Assembly: GCF_023023025.1 (NCBI RefSeq)
Contig: NZ_CP095481.1
Coordinates: 10,863,001-10,927,000, forward strand
DNA from: Amycolatopsis sp. WQ 127309
Lineage (GTDB): Bacteria > Actinomycetota > Actinomycetes > Mycobacteriales > Pseudonocardiaceae
Reading direction: 5' to 3'
DNA length: 64,000 bases
In this document: piece by piece, positions 24,481 to 33,742 of the stretch
Layout: each line of letters opens with the position of its first letter
How positions within the stretch are numbered: the first letter of the stretch is position 1
Translations under genes and position numbers: made by a program
The notes under the pieces: generated by a model
Database searches by the model: none
Told to the model about the DNA's origin: nothing
What the model saw: the letters and a program-made list of their open reading frames with translations, nothing else

Positions 24481-27400
24481 TAGCCGCGAACGGTCGACAC
24501 CAGCGTTTTCGTCACCCCGTTGACCGTCACCGACAGCCGCGCGACGCCCGGGCGCAACGCCGTCAGCACCCCGGTCGACGGGTCGAACGACGCGACGTCC
24601 CACGGCGCGGGCGGCCAGCCGGAGGAGGCGATGTGTGTGCCCCACGCGCCGGTCCAGTCCGCGCTGACCGGGTACGACACCGGGACGTCGCGGGTGCCTT
24701 GGCGCAGCGTCGCGCGGACGTCGGCGTGGGCACCCCGGGACAGCTCGGCCGGACCCGTGAGGGTCAGCGAGTCGACGTTCGGGCGCGTCTCGAACCGCAC
24801 CGGCTGGGCGCGGTCGGCCGGGTCGACGCGCAGCAGCGTCCAGCCGACGAACCCGCCGTCGCCCGGTGCGGCGGCGGGTGCCTTGCCGGAGTTGCCGTTG
24901 ACCAGGTACGGCACACCGTCCACACGGGACAGTGAGAACACGCCGGCGTGCGAGGCGACGGCGGCCGCGGGCTTGCCGGACGTCTGCTCGAAACCGGTGA
25001 GCCAGCCGGTCAGCAGCGCGGCTTCCTTCGGGTCCGCGAGCTGGGAGTTCCCGGTCGGGCTCGGGTCCTTCACCGGGTGGTGCATCGCGACGACGACCCC
25101 GCGCACGTTCCGGTCGGCGGCCGCCGAGTCGAGGGCCGAGCGCAGCATCCGCACCTGGTCGAACCCGCCGGCCCGCAGCGAACCGCGCGAGGAGTCCAGC
25201 AGCACCAGCCGGATCCCGCGCAGGTCGACGACGCGGTGGGTGTCCCCGAAGACGGCCTGGAAGTCGGCGAGGCCGTTGCCGCCTTCGGCTTCGTGGTTGC
25301 CCGGCACGTAGTACCAGGGCGCCTTGCCGTCCAGCTCCTCGGAAATCACCTGCCGCGCCAGCGTGAAGTCGGGCGGGGTGCCGCGGTCGACGAAGTCGCC
25401 GTTGAGCAGCACCAGGTCCGGCTTCGCCGCGACGGCCTCGCGCAGCGCCCGCCGCGCTTGGGCGACCAGCGGGCCCGTGGGGTCGTCGGCGGTGAACTGC
25501 GCGTCGCTGACGACCGCGACGCGCAGGCCGCCGGCGAGCGTGCCGTCGGTGACCAGTGCCGGGTCGTGCGGCGCCGGGTCCGCGGGCACCGTCGCCGACG
25601 GCGCCACCTCGAACGTCAGGTCGTCGAACACCAGGTGACCTTCGTACTGCTGGTCCGGCACGTTTTCGACGGCGTAGAACCGCGCCAGCCGCTGCCCCGC
25701 GGGCAGCCCGGCCGGCACCGCGGCGGTGACGTAGCGCCAGCCCGTCCAGTCCACGCTCAGTGATAAGTCCACAATGGACGCGACGTTCGCGGCGTCACGC
25801 AGTTCGGCCCGCAGCCAGGCGCCCTTGCCGTCACCGTTGACCCACAGGCCGATCTTCTGCGTGCCCGTCGGTACCGGCAGCGACGCCGAAGGCGTGACGT
25901 ACGCGGCACGCGTCGCGGTCGTGCCGGTCAGCCGGTAGTCCAGCGCGAGCCCGGCGCCGCCGTCCCGCCCCGGCGCCGCGGACAGCGCCGCGCCGACGAC
26001 CGCCGGGAACACTGTCGCGGTCCAGCCCGCCGGGCCGTCCAGCGGCGCCGCGACCTGCGCGACCGTGCCCACGGACGCGGCCAGGTGGGTGGTCAGGCCG
26101 GCGGCCGTCGCGGTGATCGCGGACGCGCCGGACGCCGTCAGCGCCGTCACCGAGAACCCGTCGCCCGCCGGGGTCACGCGCACGACCGAGTGGTCGTAAT
26201 CGAGCTTGACGTCGTCGGGTTCCACCCAGGTGCCGTAGCCGTCGGCGTCGTAGCCGTACACCTTGAACGTGCTGGTCGCGCCGGTCGCCGACAGCGCGAC
26301 CTGCTCGGTGCTGGTGCCGAGCCGGACCGGCTTGCCCAGCACCGAAAGCGCCGTCTTCCCGGCCGCCCGGCCGGACTTCGCGACGACGTCGACCCCGCCG
26401 GGACCGTGGCCGGTGACGACCCCGTGCGTCACCGAGGCCCGCCGGGGGTCGGACGTCGTCCAGCGCGGGTCGGCGGCGACCGCGGCGCCGGTCTCGTCGT
26501 GGCCGTCGGCGACCAGGTGCCGGGTCAGGCCGGTCAGGACGCGGGTCGCGTCGGCCGTCGCCACCGCGGGCGCCGGCGCGAACGCCGTCAGCCGGCCGCT
26601 GCCGGGCACCGTGCCGAAGCCGATCCCGTTGGGCACCAGGCGTTCCCCGCCGTCGGACGGCGCGTTGCGGATGCTCGGCGCGGCCTCGCCTTCGGTGCGC
26701 GCGAGCAGCGTCGACGAGCCGCCGCCGTCGAGGTTGATCGCGTCGTCGGCGCCGAGGCTCTTCATGTGCCGCGCCAGTTCCAGCTCGGTCATGCCGCGGC
26801 TGTCGGCCTGCCGTCCGTCCACAGTGACCAGCCACAGCTTCGTGCCGTCGGCGGAGAAGCCGACCGCGGTCCGCGGGTGCATCGCCACGTTGTCGACGGG
26901 CTGCACGACGCCGTCGCGCAGCAGGACTTCGTTGCCGCCCACCGCGACCGTGATCTTCCCGGCGTCGGAGCGCGGCGCGTACGTGACGCCGACCGCGTCA
27001 CCCGGCTTCAGCGCGGCGAGCGCGTCCGCGCCGGCCTCACGGGCCAGCAGGACGGTCGTCCCGGCCGCGATCGGGCCGTCCGCCGGCGCGGTGCGCACCT
27101 GGGTGACGACGCCGTCGCGCAGCTCCACCTCGAGGACCCGCGCGGCGCCGGCCACCGACGTCGCGCGGCCGGAGCGGCCCCACAACGGCGTGTAGACGCC
27201 GATCGCGTCGCGGTCCAGGACCGGGCTGTTGAAGTTCGTGGCCTCAACGGCGCCGCCGGGCAGCGTTACCGTCGCTTCGAGGAAGACCGATGCGAGCCGG
27301 GCCTTGCCCTCGTCCGTGATCGCCGCGGTGAGGTTGTGGCCGGCCGCGGGCGCCGTCTGCAGCTGCCCTTGGTCGACGCCGACGCCGATCGGCGCGCCGG

Positions 27401-27827
27401 TGGCGTTGATGTCGAAGAAGTCGCCGTTCACGCCGGCGACCGCGCCGGTGCGCGCGACCTGCTGCGAGAGCGGTGTGCGCGCGGAAACGGTGCCCGGGCT
27501 GAGGTACGTCGGCCGGAGCACCTTGCTGCCCAGGTCGACGGCGAGGGTGTCGCCGCGGATCCAGCCCGCCGGGTCGTACCGGTCGAACTGGGTGAGGTCC
27601 AGGCCGGGCGCGACCTCGGTGGTCGCGCTGCCGGTGACGAGGCCGTCGTCGGGGTCCGCGGCGGCGAACGTCGCCGGGCCCTCGTGGGCCGACGACGCGG
27701 CGGGCGCGCCCTCGATCGGCGGCGTCCCCAGCGGCGCCGCGAGCGGGTCGGCGTGGGCCGGGACGACGAGACCGGACGTGAACAGCGCCAAGAGCGCGCC
27801 GGAGAGCATGAAGCGTGACTTCTTCAC
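24480..27827 (-). CDS. Secreted phosphodiester glycosidase / calcineurin-like phosphoesterase fusion
   Basis: A 1115-residue exported protein. A signal peptide (KKSRFMLSGALLALFTSGLVVPAHA) leads the chain. An NAGPA/phosphodiester glycosidase domain follows, with GVNGDFFDINATGAPIGV and DAINLDGGGSSTLL. The middle has Ig-like segments and a beta-rich carbohydrate-binding-like region. The C-terminal metallophosphoesterase has GDFVDRG, GNHE, MHHP and ASHAGVF; its first motif is SDAQ where many relatives have DxH. It probably cleaves glycan or teichoic-acid-type phosphodiesters at the cell surface. GTG 27827 is chosen because the signal peptide begins there; the upstream extension lacks support. Confidence 0.88.
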   Translation of the reverse strand: MKKSRFMLSGALLALFTSGLVVPAHADPLAAPLGTPPIEGAPAASSAHEGPATFAAADPDDGLVTGSATTEVAPGLDLTQFDRYDPAGWIRGDTLAVDLGSKVLRPTYLSPGTVSARTPLSQQVARTGAVAGVNGDFFDINATGAPIGVGVDQGQLQTAPAAGHNLTAAITDEGKARLASVFLEATVTLPGGAVEATNFNSPVLDRDAIGVYTPLWGRSGRATSVAGAARVLEVELRDGVVTQVRTAPADGPIAAGTTVLLAREAGADALAALKPGDAVGVTYAPRSDAGKITVAVGGNEVLLRDGVVQPVDNVAMHPRTAVGFSADGTKLWLVTVDGRQADSRGMTELELARHMKSLGADDAINLDGGGSSTLLARTEGEAAPSIRNAPSDGGERLVPNGIGFGTVPGSGRLTAFAPAPAVATADATRVLTGLTRHLVADGHDETGAAVAADPRWTTSDPRRASVTHGVVTGHGPGGVDVVAKSGRAAGKTALSVLGKPVRLGTSTEQVALSATGATSTFKVYGYDADGYGTWVEPDDVKLDYDHSVVRVTPAGDGFSVTALTASGASAITATAAGLTTHLAASVGTVAQVAAPLDGPAGWTATVFPAVVGAALSAAPGRDGGAGLALDYRLTGTTATRAAYVTPSASLPVPTGTQKIGLWVNGDGKGAWLRAELRDAANVASIVDLSLSVDWTGWRYVTAAVPAGLPAGQRLARFYAVENVPDQQYEGHLVFDDLTFEVAPSATVPADPAPHDPALVTDGTLAGGLRVAVVSDAQFTADDPTGPLVAQARRALREAVAAKPDLVLLNGDFVDRGTPPDFTLARQVISEELDGKAPWYYVPGNHEAEGGNGLADFQAVFGDTHRVVDLRGIRLVLLDSSRGSLRAGGFDQVRMLRSALDSAAADRNVRGVVVAMHHPVKDPSPTGNSQLADPKEAALLTGWLTGFEQTSGKPAAAVASHAGVFSLSRVDGVPYLVNGNSGKAPAAAPGDGGFVGWTLLRVDPADRAQPVRFETRPNVDSLTLTGPAELSRGAHADVRATLRQGTRDVPVSYPVSADWTGAWGTHIASSGWPPAPWDVASFDPSTGVLTALRPGVARLSVTVNGVTKTLVSTVRG

Positions 27828-27938
27828 CGGGTACCCCAGTATCGAGTGAGAGTGAACCGGACCAGCACAGCGCAGCGGCACGGCCACGGGAAGGCTTCGC
27901 GGTGAACGCCGCCTGAATGGTCTAGAACAGCTGCGGCG

Positions 27939-28670
27939 TCAGGCCGTGAAAGGGGCCTGGAGGAACTGCTCGGCGGTCCCGGTGTCGCCGGTGAGACGCG
28001 GCGCGGGGGCGGTGCGCTTCCACAGGTGCAGCAGGAGGTCCTGCGCCGTCGCCTCGGCGGTCGCGGCGGGTTCGGTGGCCGGGCCGAGCGCGGGTGGCTC
28101 ACCCGGGTGCAGCGTCCAGGCGTCGCCGGTGTCGGTGGTGCGCAGCGCGAGCGGCGCGGCCAGCGGCGGCGGGGCGTGCCAGCGCGAGACGCGCGGGAGC
28201 CAGGCGGTGAGGACCTCGTCGACGCCGTCCGCGGCGACGGCCGGGTCGAGCGTGACCGCGATGCCGGCCGCGGCGTGCGCGTCGGCCAGGTGGACGGCGG
28301 TTTCGTGGACCTGGCGGCGGAACCAGAAGGCCTTGACCTTCTCCGTGCCCGCGAAGTGCCAGCAACGGTCCTCGGGGGTGGCGGCCTCGAGCGCGTCCAC
28401 CAGGCCTTGAGCGCTTTCGGCGTACCAGGACGCGAGGTCGGCGCTCGGGCCGTCGTCGAATCTCTGCCGTTGCGATTCCCCGCTGATGACGACGGAAGTG
28501 GCCCAGCGGTGCACGTTGCCCAGGTGCGTGCCGAGGTCGCGCAGCGTCCAGCCGCCGCAGTCCGGCACGGCCGCGGCGGGGTCGGCGGTGCGCAGGACTT
28601 CGGCGAACCCGTCGGTCAGCTCCCCCAGCACGGGGAGGTAGTCGCGGGCCGGGAACGGCATCGTCGTCAT
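27939..28670 (-). CDS. Maleylpyruvate isomerase-family, mycothiol-dependent-type protein
   Basis: A 243-residue DinB/MDMPI-like protein. The N-terminal four-helix bundle contains CGGWTLRDLGTHLGNVHRWA and HETAVHLADAHAA, whose His residues match the metal site of the mycothiol-dependent isomerase family. A C-terminal beta-rich domain (LRTTDTGDAWTLHPGEPP, LLLHLWKR) is also typical. The reaction is unknown; relatives use mycothiol in isomerisation or detoxification. ATG 28670 has GGAG six bases upstream; a GTG further upstream is less likely. It lies downstream of ndk. Confidence 0.85.
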   Translation of the reverse strand: MTTMPFPARDYLPVLGELTDGFAEVLRTADPAAAVPDCGGWTLRDLGTHLGNVHRWATSVVISGESQRQRFDDGPSADLASWYAESAQGLVDALEAATPEDRCWHFAGTEKVKAFWFRRQVHETAVHLADAHAAAGIAVTLDPAVAADGVDEVLTAWLPRVSRWHAPPPLAAPLALRTTDTGDAWTLHPGEPPALGPATEPAATAEATAQDLLLHLWKRTAPAPRLTGDTGTAEQFLQAPFTA

Positions 28671-28719
28671 CGGGTCTCCGGGGCGGGCCGGGGCCACCCG
28701 GGGGTGGCCCCGGTGCCGA

Positions 28720-29130
28720 TCACAGGTCGGGGAACCAGAGCTTCAGCTCGCGCTCGGCCGACTCCGCGGAGTCCGAGCCGTGCACCAGGTTGTACTGGGT
28801 CTCCAGCGCGAAGTCGCCGCGGATGGTGCCCGGGGTGGCCTTCTCGACCGGGTCGGTGCCGCCGGCCAGCTGGCGGAACGCCGGGATCGCGCGCGGGCCT
28901 TCGACGGCGAGCGCGACCAGCGGGCCCGACGTGATGAACTCCAGCAGCTCGCCGAAGAACGAACGCTCCTTGTGCTCGGCGTAGTGCTCCTCGGCCAGGG
29001 CCTGGGGGACGGTCCGCAGTTCGACGGCGACGAGCTTGAGGCCCTTGCGCTCGATCCGCGAGATGACCTCGCCGACGAGGCCGCGCGCGACGCCATCGGG
29101 CTTGACCAGGACCAGCGTGCGTTCAGTCAC
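28720..29130 (-). CDS. ndk: Nucleoside diphosphate kinase
   Basis: Ndk moves the gamma phosphate between nucleoside tri- and diphosphates. It starts [20 protein letters not shown] and carries the active-site His117 in NLVHGSDS. The 136-residue length is standard. GTG 29130 is chosen although the frame is open to 29277 through a terminator-like hairpin region; AAGGAG lies upstream of it. Confidence 0.97.
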   Translation of the reverse strand: MTERTLVLVKPDGVARGLVGEVISRIERKGLKLVAVELRTVPQALAEEHYAEHKERSFFGELLEFITSGPLVALAVEGPRAIPAFRQLAGGTDPVEKATPGTIRGDFALETQYNLVHGSDSAESAERELKLWFPDL

Positions 29131-29226
29131 GACGGTGTTTCTCCTTGTTGCGGTTAAGTGTCGGTGCGCGGAGCCTAGCCGACGGTCTTCCGGCCCTTCG
29201 TAGTCGACGTCACAAACCGGCCTGAA

Positions 29227-29281
29227 AGCCGTGAAGGCCTCCTTCACGGCTCTTATGGCCGGGAAGGAGGCCTTCACGGCT
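29227..29281. terminator. Long two-state hairpin downstream of phoD
   Basis: AGCCGTGAAGGCCTCCTT (29227-29244) is the exact reverse complement of 29264-29281, an 18-bp stem with a 19-nt loop. An alternative 11-bp stem forms between 29227-29237 and 29241-29251, so two structures compete. It starts 11 bases after the phoD stop and lies upstream of ndk on the same strand. It shares CCAAAGCCGTGA with the element at 37064-37104. No ORF here is credible. Confidence 0.75.
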
Positions 29282-29292
29282 TTGGACTCACT

Positions 29293-30840
29293 TCAGCGGC
29301 CTTGTGGGTGCAGTTTCTTCGACCACAGCGACGCGCCCGTGGCGTCGCGCAGGTCCACCGTCAGGTCGCCGCTGGCGCCGTCGATGTTCAGCTCGCCGAA
29401 GTGCTGGAAGCCGTCGATCGGGGCGGTGTTCGCGACCGGCGGGGCGTGGACGAACACCGCCTCCGGGCCGAATGTCGGGTCGAGCGTGTTCGGGCCGAAC
29501 GCGCCCGCGTTCAACGGCCCGGACACGAACTCCCAGAACGGGTCGAAGTCCTGGAACGCCGCGCGGTCCGGCGAATAGTGGTGTGCCGCCGTGTAGTGGA
29601 CGTCCGCCGTCAGCCAGACGACGTTGCGGACGCGACGGCGCTGGATCTCGCGCAGCACCCAGGCCAGCTCCGTCTCGCGGCCGCCGGGCGCGCCGGGCAG
29701 GTTGTTCGCCACGGCCTCGATCGCGGTGCCGTCCGGGACGACCAGGCCCAGCGGCATGTCCGCCTGGACGATCTTCCACGTCGCCGTGCTGCGGCCGAGC
29801 GCGTCGGCCAGCCAGCGGGCCTGCCGGTCGCCGAGGATGTAGCCCGGCTTGGTCTGGTCGGCCGTGTTGGCGTTGCGGTAGGTCCGCATGTCCAGCACGA
29901 AGATCTCGGCGCGCGTGCCGTACCGGAAACTGCGGTAGACGCGGCCGTCGACGGCCTGGCGCGAGTCGATCGGGTGCCACTCGTGGAACGCCTGGTAGGC
30001 CCGCGGCGCGAGGACGTCGACGCGCTTCTCGGTGTAGGCCGGGTTGTCGAGGATCTTGCCCGGGTACCAGTTGTTCAAGACCTCGTGGTCGTCCCACTGC
30101 ACGTACGAAGGCACCTGCGCGGCGAAGCGGCGGAAGTGCTCGTCGAGGCGGTTGTACGCGTGCTGGCCGCGGAACTCCGCCAGTGTCTCGGCGACCTTCG
30201 CCTTCTCCGCCGTGACGACGTTGCGCCAGGTGCGGCCGCCGGGCAGCGCGACGGTCTCGGTGAGCGGGCCGTCGGAGTAGACCGTGTCGCCGCTGTGCAG
30301 GAACAGGTCCGGGCGGCGGGCGGCCATCGCCGAGAAGATCGTCATGCCGCCCAGGTCCGGGTTGATGCCCCAGTTCTGGCCGACGACGTCGCCCGACCAC
30401 AGGATCCGGGCGCTGCTGCGGCCGACCGGCGCCGTGGCGAACGTGCCCGTCAGCGGCTCGCTCGTGGCGCGCCCGTCCGGCGACTCCGCCGTGACGCGGT
30501 AGTGGAACTCCGTTCCCGGCGTCAGCCCGGCGACGCGCACCCGGCCGGTGCCGTCGCTGTCCGGGCCGACGGCGGGGCCCGTGATCCGGCGGGCGTGCCG
30601 GAACGACGGGTCCCGCGCGATCTCGACGACCAGGCGCGACGGGCGGTCCGCGCGCGACCAGACGACGGCGGACCCGGGCGTGACGTCGCCGGACTGGACG
30701 CCGTGGGTGAGCACGGGCCGGTCGCGGCGCACGAGCGGCGTCGCGGCGAAGGCGGTGGACGGCAGCACGAGACTGGCGGCCGCACCGGTCAGGCCGGCCT
30801 TGAACAGCGTGCGGCGGGAGTGGCAGGTCGGTTCGGTCAT
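29293..30840 (-). CDS. phoD: PhoD-family alkaline phosphatase / phosphodiesterase
   Basis: A 515-residue exported metallophosphatase. The N-terminus SRRTLFKAGLTGAAASLVLPSTAFA is a twin-arginine signal. An Ig-like PhoD N-terminal domain (HGVQSGDVTPGSAVVWSRAD) precedes the catalytic domain. Metal-binding features include LHSGDTVYSDGP, WDDHEVLNNW and TADVHYTAA. Relatives need calcium and iron and release phosphate from phosphodiesters outside the cell. ATG 30840 is chosen just before the Tat motif. It ends at a conserved hairpin. Confidence 0.92.
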   Translation of the reverse strand: MTEPTCHSRRTLFKAGLTGAAASLVLPSTAFAATPLVRRDRPVLTHGVQSGDVTPGSAVVWSRADRPSRLVVEIARDPSFRHARRITGPAVGPDSDGTGRVRVAGLTPGTEFHYRVTAESPDGRATSEPLTGTFATAPVGRSSARILWSGDVVGQNWGINPDLGGMTIFSAMAARRPDLFLHSGDTVYSDGPLTETVALPGGRTWRNVVTAEKAKVAETLAEFRGQHAYNRLDEHFRRFAAQVPSYVQWDDHEVLNNWYPGKILDNPAYTEKRVDVLAPRAYQAFHEWHPIDSRQAVDGRVYRSFRYGTRAEIFVLDMRTYRNANTADQTKPGYILGDRQARWLADALGRSTATWKIVQADMPLGLVVPDGTAIEAVANNLPGAPGGRETELAWVLREIQRRRVRNVVWLTADVHYTAAHHYSPDRAAFQDFDPFWEFVSGPLNAGAFGPNTLDPTFGPEAVFVHAPPVANTAPIDGFQHFGELNIDGASGDLTVDLRDATGASLWSKKLHPQGR

Positions 30841-30963
30841 GCGCGGATCCAACCCCGCCCCGGCCAACGCCGGATGGCGTGCGGGTGAACGGATCCCGGG
30901 GGTTTCCCCGATGTCCGAGGCGGCTCGCCGTCGGTAACGTGGCGATCACGACAAGGGGGTCAG

Positions 30964-33321
30964 ATGAGACCATTCAGGAAAACCCTGGCGGTGCTGACGG
31001 CGGCGCTCACCGTCACCACGCTGGGCACCGGCATCGCGGAAGCGGGACAGGACGGCGGCAAAGCCGTCCTGCGCTACACCGAACACGGCGTCCCGCACAT
31101 CGTCGCGAAGGACTTCGCCGGGCTCGGTTACGGCTACGGCTTCGCGGCGGCGACCGACAACGTCTGCGAGCTCGCGAACATCTACCTGACGGTGAGCGCG
31201 CAGCGTTCGCAGTACTTCGGCCCGGACGGCGAGGGCTACCCGTCGCTGTCCGAGGCCGGGAACAACCTGCACAGCGACCTGTTCTTCCAGCAGCTCAACG
31301 ACTCCCACGTCGTCGACCGGCTGGTCGCGCAGCCGGCGCCGCTGGGTCCGCGGCCCGAGGTCCGCGACATCGTCTCCGGTTACGTCAAAGGCTTCAACGC
31401 CTACCTCGCCCGCACCGGCCGCTCCGGCATCAGCGACCCGGCCTGCCGCGGCGCCGGCTGGGTCCGGCCGATCACCGAGCAGGACTTCTACCGGCACTAC
31501 TACGCCATCGCCATCACCGGCGGGCAGGGCGCGATCACCGACGGCCTGTTCACCGCGCCGCCGACCACGAGCGCGACGACCGAACCCGGCACCGCGGATC
31601 AGCTCGCGACGCGCGTGCGGGAGACGCTCGGCGGGGGCGGGCTCGGCAGCAACGGCATCGCGATCGGCGCCGACAGCACCGCGGCCGGCAAGGGCAGCGT
31701 GCTGCTCGGCAACCCGCACTACCCGTGGCAGGCCGGGCGCCGGTTCTGGCAGAGCCAGCTGACCATCCCGGGCCGGTTCGACGTGGCCGGCGCGAGCCTG
31801 CTCGGCATGCCGTTCGTCCAGATCGGGCACACCGCCGACGCGGCCTGGACGCACACGGTGTCCACGCCGATCACGTTCGGCCTGTTCGAAGTCCCGCTGA
31901 AGCCGGGCGACCCGACGACCTACCTGGTCGACGGCAAGGCCGAGAAGATGACCTCGCGCGACGTCTCGGTCCAGGTGCGCCAGGCCGACGGCTCGCTGAA
32001 GCCGGTCCGCCAGACGTTCTGGTCGACGCGGTACGGGCCGGTGATCGGCGACGTCGCCGGGATCCCGGTGCCGTGGACGGCGAAGTCGGCGTACGCGGTG
32101 CGCGACGCCAACGCCACCAACCTGCGCGGCCTCAACACCTGGTTCGAGCTCGACCAGGCGCGCAGCACGGCCGACATCACCCGCGCGCTGAGCCGCACGC
32201 AGGGGGTGCCGTGGGTCAACACGATCGCCACCGACCGGGCGGGCCACGCGCTGTACTCCGACGTCCAGGTCGTCCCGCACGTCACGGACGAGCAGGCGAA
32301 GACGTGCAGCACTCCGCTGGGGCAGCAGACGTTCCCGGCCGAAGGACTGTCCATCTTGGACGGTTCGAAGTCGTCGTGCAACTGGGGTTCCGACCCCGGC
32401 GCGGTGGAACCGGGCATCTTCGCGCCGTCGCGGCTGCCGCAGCAGCAGAGCCGGGACTACGAGCTGAACACGAACGACAGCGCGTGGCTCGCGAACGCGG
32501 CCACCCCGATCACCGGCTACCCGCGGATCGCCGGCGACATCGGCACCGAACGCTCGCCGCGGACCCGGGAAGCGCTGCTGAGCGCCGAAAAGGGCGGGTT
32601 CACGACAGACTCGATGAAGCAGCTGCTCTTCGCCGACCACAGCCTGCTCGCCGACCTGACGGCGGCGGACCTGGCGAAGCTGTGCGCGTCGTTCCCCGGC
32701 GGGCAGGCGCCGTCGTCGGCCGGCCCGCAGCCGGTCGGGCCCGCGTGCACGACCCTGGCGAACTGGGACCACACGTACTCGCTCGACAGCCGCGGTTCGC
32801 TGCTGTTCCACCGGTTCACCGTCCGGCTCGGCGGCGCGGCGCGGTTCACCGTGCCGTTCGACCCGAAGGCGCCGCTGACCACGCCGAACACGCTCAACAC
32901 GGCGGACGCCGGCGTGCAGAAGGCGTTCGGGGACGCGCTGGCCGACCTGCGCAAGGCGGGGCTCGCGCCGGACGCGCCGCTGCGGGACGGCCAGGCCGTC
33001 ACCCGTGACGGCGAGCGGATCCCGATCCACGGCGGACCCGGCCAGCTCGGCATCCTCAACGTGATGACGCCGCTGTGGGACCCGTCGCGCGGGGTCGTCG
33101 ACATCCAGCACGGATCCAGCTACATCCAGGTGGTCGGGTTCAGCGGGCACGCGTGCCCCGACTCCTCGACGTTGCTGACCTACTCGCAGTCGGCGAACCC
33201 GGAGTCGCCGTACTTCAGTGACCAGACGAAGCTCTACAGCCGGGGTCAGTGGGTGAAGGACCGCTTCTGCGAAGCCGACATCCTGCGCTCCCCCGCGCTG
33301 CGGGTCGTCGTCCTGCGGTGA
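30964..33321 (+). CDS. Penicillin acylase-family Ntn-hydrolase
   Basis: A 785-residue secreted amidase. A signal peptide (MRPFRKTLAVLTAALTVTTLGTGIAEA) leads into the alpha subunit. The autoprocessing site is Gly228-Ser229 in GGGLGSNGIAIG, where Ser229 becomes the catalytic N-terminal nucleophile of the beta subunit. NPHYPWQAGRRFWQ and the later FVQIGHTADAAWTHTV are family features. Relatives cleave acyl-homoserine lactones, aculeacin or beta-lactam side chains; the motif set resembles the AHL/aculeacin acylase group, but the substrate is uncertain. ATG is preceded by AAGGGG at six bases. Confidence 0.9.
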   Translation: MRPFRKTLAVLTAALTVTTLGTGIAEAGQDGGKAVLRYTEHGVPHIVAKDFAGLGYGYGFAAATDNVCELANIYLTVSAQRSQYFGPDGEGYPSLSEAGNNLHSDLFFQQLNDSHVVDRLVAQPAPLGPRPEVRDIVSGYVKGFNAYLARTGRSGISDPACRGAGWVRPITEQDFYRHYYAIAITGGQGAITDGLFTAPPTTSATTEPGTADQLATRVRETLGGGGLGSNGIAIGADSTAAGKGSVLLGNPHYPWQAGRRFWQSQLTIPGRFDVAGASLLGMPFVQIGHTADAAWTHTVSTPITFGLFEVPLKPGDPTTYLVDGKAEKMTSRDVSVQVRQADGSLKPVRQTFWSTRYGPVIGDVAGIPVPWTAKSAYAVRDANATNLRGLNTWFELDQARSTADITRALSRTQGVPWVNTIATDRAGHALYSDVQVVPHVTDEQAKTCSTPLGQQTFPAEGLSILDGSKSSCNWGSDPGAVEPGIFAPSRLPQQQSRDYELNTNDSAWLANAATPITGYPRIAGDIGTERSPRTREALLSAEKGGFTTDSMKQLLFADHSLLADLTAADLAKLCASFPGGQAPSSAGPQPVGPACTTLANWDHTYSLDSRGSLLFHRFTVRLGGAARFTVPFDPKAPLTTPNTLNTADAGVQKAFGDALADLRKAGLAPDAPLRDGQAVTRDGERIPIHGGPGQLGILNVMTPLWDPSRGVVDIQHGSSYIQVVGFSGHACPDSSTLLTYSQSANPESPYFSDQTKLYSRGQWVKDRFCEADILRSPALRVVVLR

Positions 33322-33322
33322 G

Positions 33323-33742
33323 TCAGGGCTGGGGCTGCTGCTGGCTCGCGAGGGTGCCGGCCGCCATCCGGCGGGCGACGTCCTTGCGCAGCCACAGCAG
33401 CCACAGCCAGACCGCCAGGAAGATCACGCCCAGCACGGCGATCGCGGGCAGCCAGAACACCAGCGCGATCAGCACGACCTGCAGCGCGAGGAGCACCGGG
33501 ACCGTCCACGGCCGCTTGACGAACCCGCAGAGGACGACGTGCAGGAGCGCGACGGCCAGCACGGTCCAGCCGGTACCGGTGCTGATCCCGCCGCCGAGCT
33601 TGTTCACCACCGGCAGCGCGAGGGCGACGGTGATGCCCTCCAGGATCAGCATCCCCGACATCACGCCGCGGAACCCCTTCATCGGGTCCTTCGGCTTCGG
33701 TGCGGTTTCCGTGGTTTCTGTGGTTTCCGGGGTCTCACTCAC
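33323..33742 (-). CDS. DUF4233 membrane protein
   Basis: A 139-residue protein with a charged N-terminal 22 residues and four predicted helices. The pattern MKGFRGVMSGMLILEGITVALALPV matches the actinobacterial DUF4233 family, which sits after folC in many genomes. GTG 33742 overlaps the folC stop (GTGA), so it is translationally coupled. The function is unknown; the conserved link suggests a role connected with folate or the cell envelope. Confidence 0.88.
   Translation of the reverse strand: MSETPETTETTETAPKPKDPMKGFRGVMSGMLILEGITVALALPVVNKLGGGISTGTGWTVLAVALLHVVLCGFVKRPWTVPVLLALQVVLIALVFWLPAIAVLGVIFLAVWLWLLWLRKDVARRMAAGTLASQQQPQP

Noticed and set aside
29231..29578. Small frame with KASFTA/KEAFTA peptides
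   Set aside because: It is the translation of the terminator hairpin and runs antisense into phoD.
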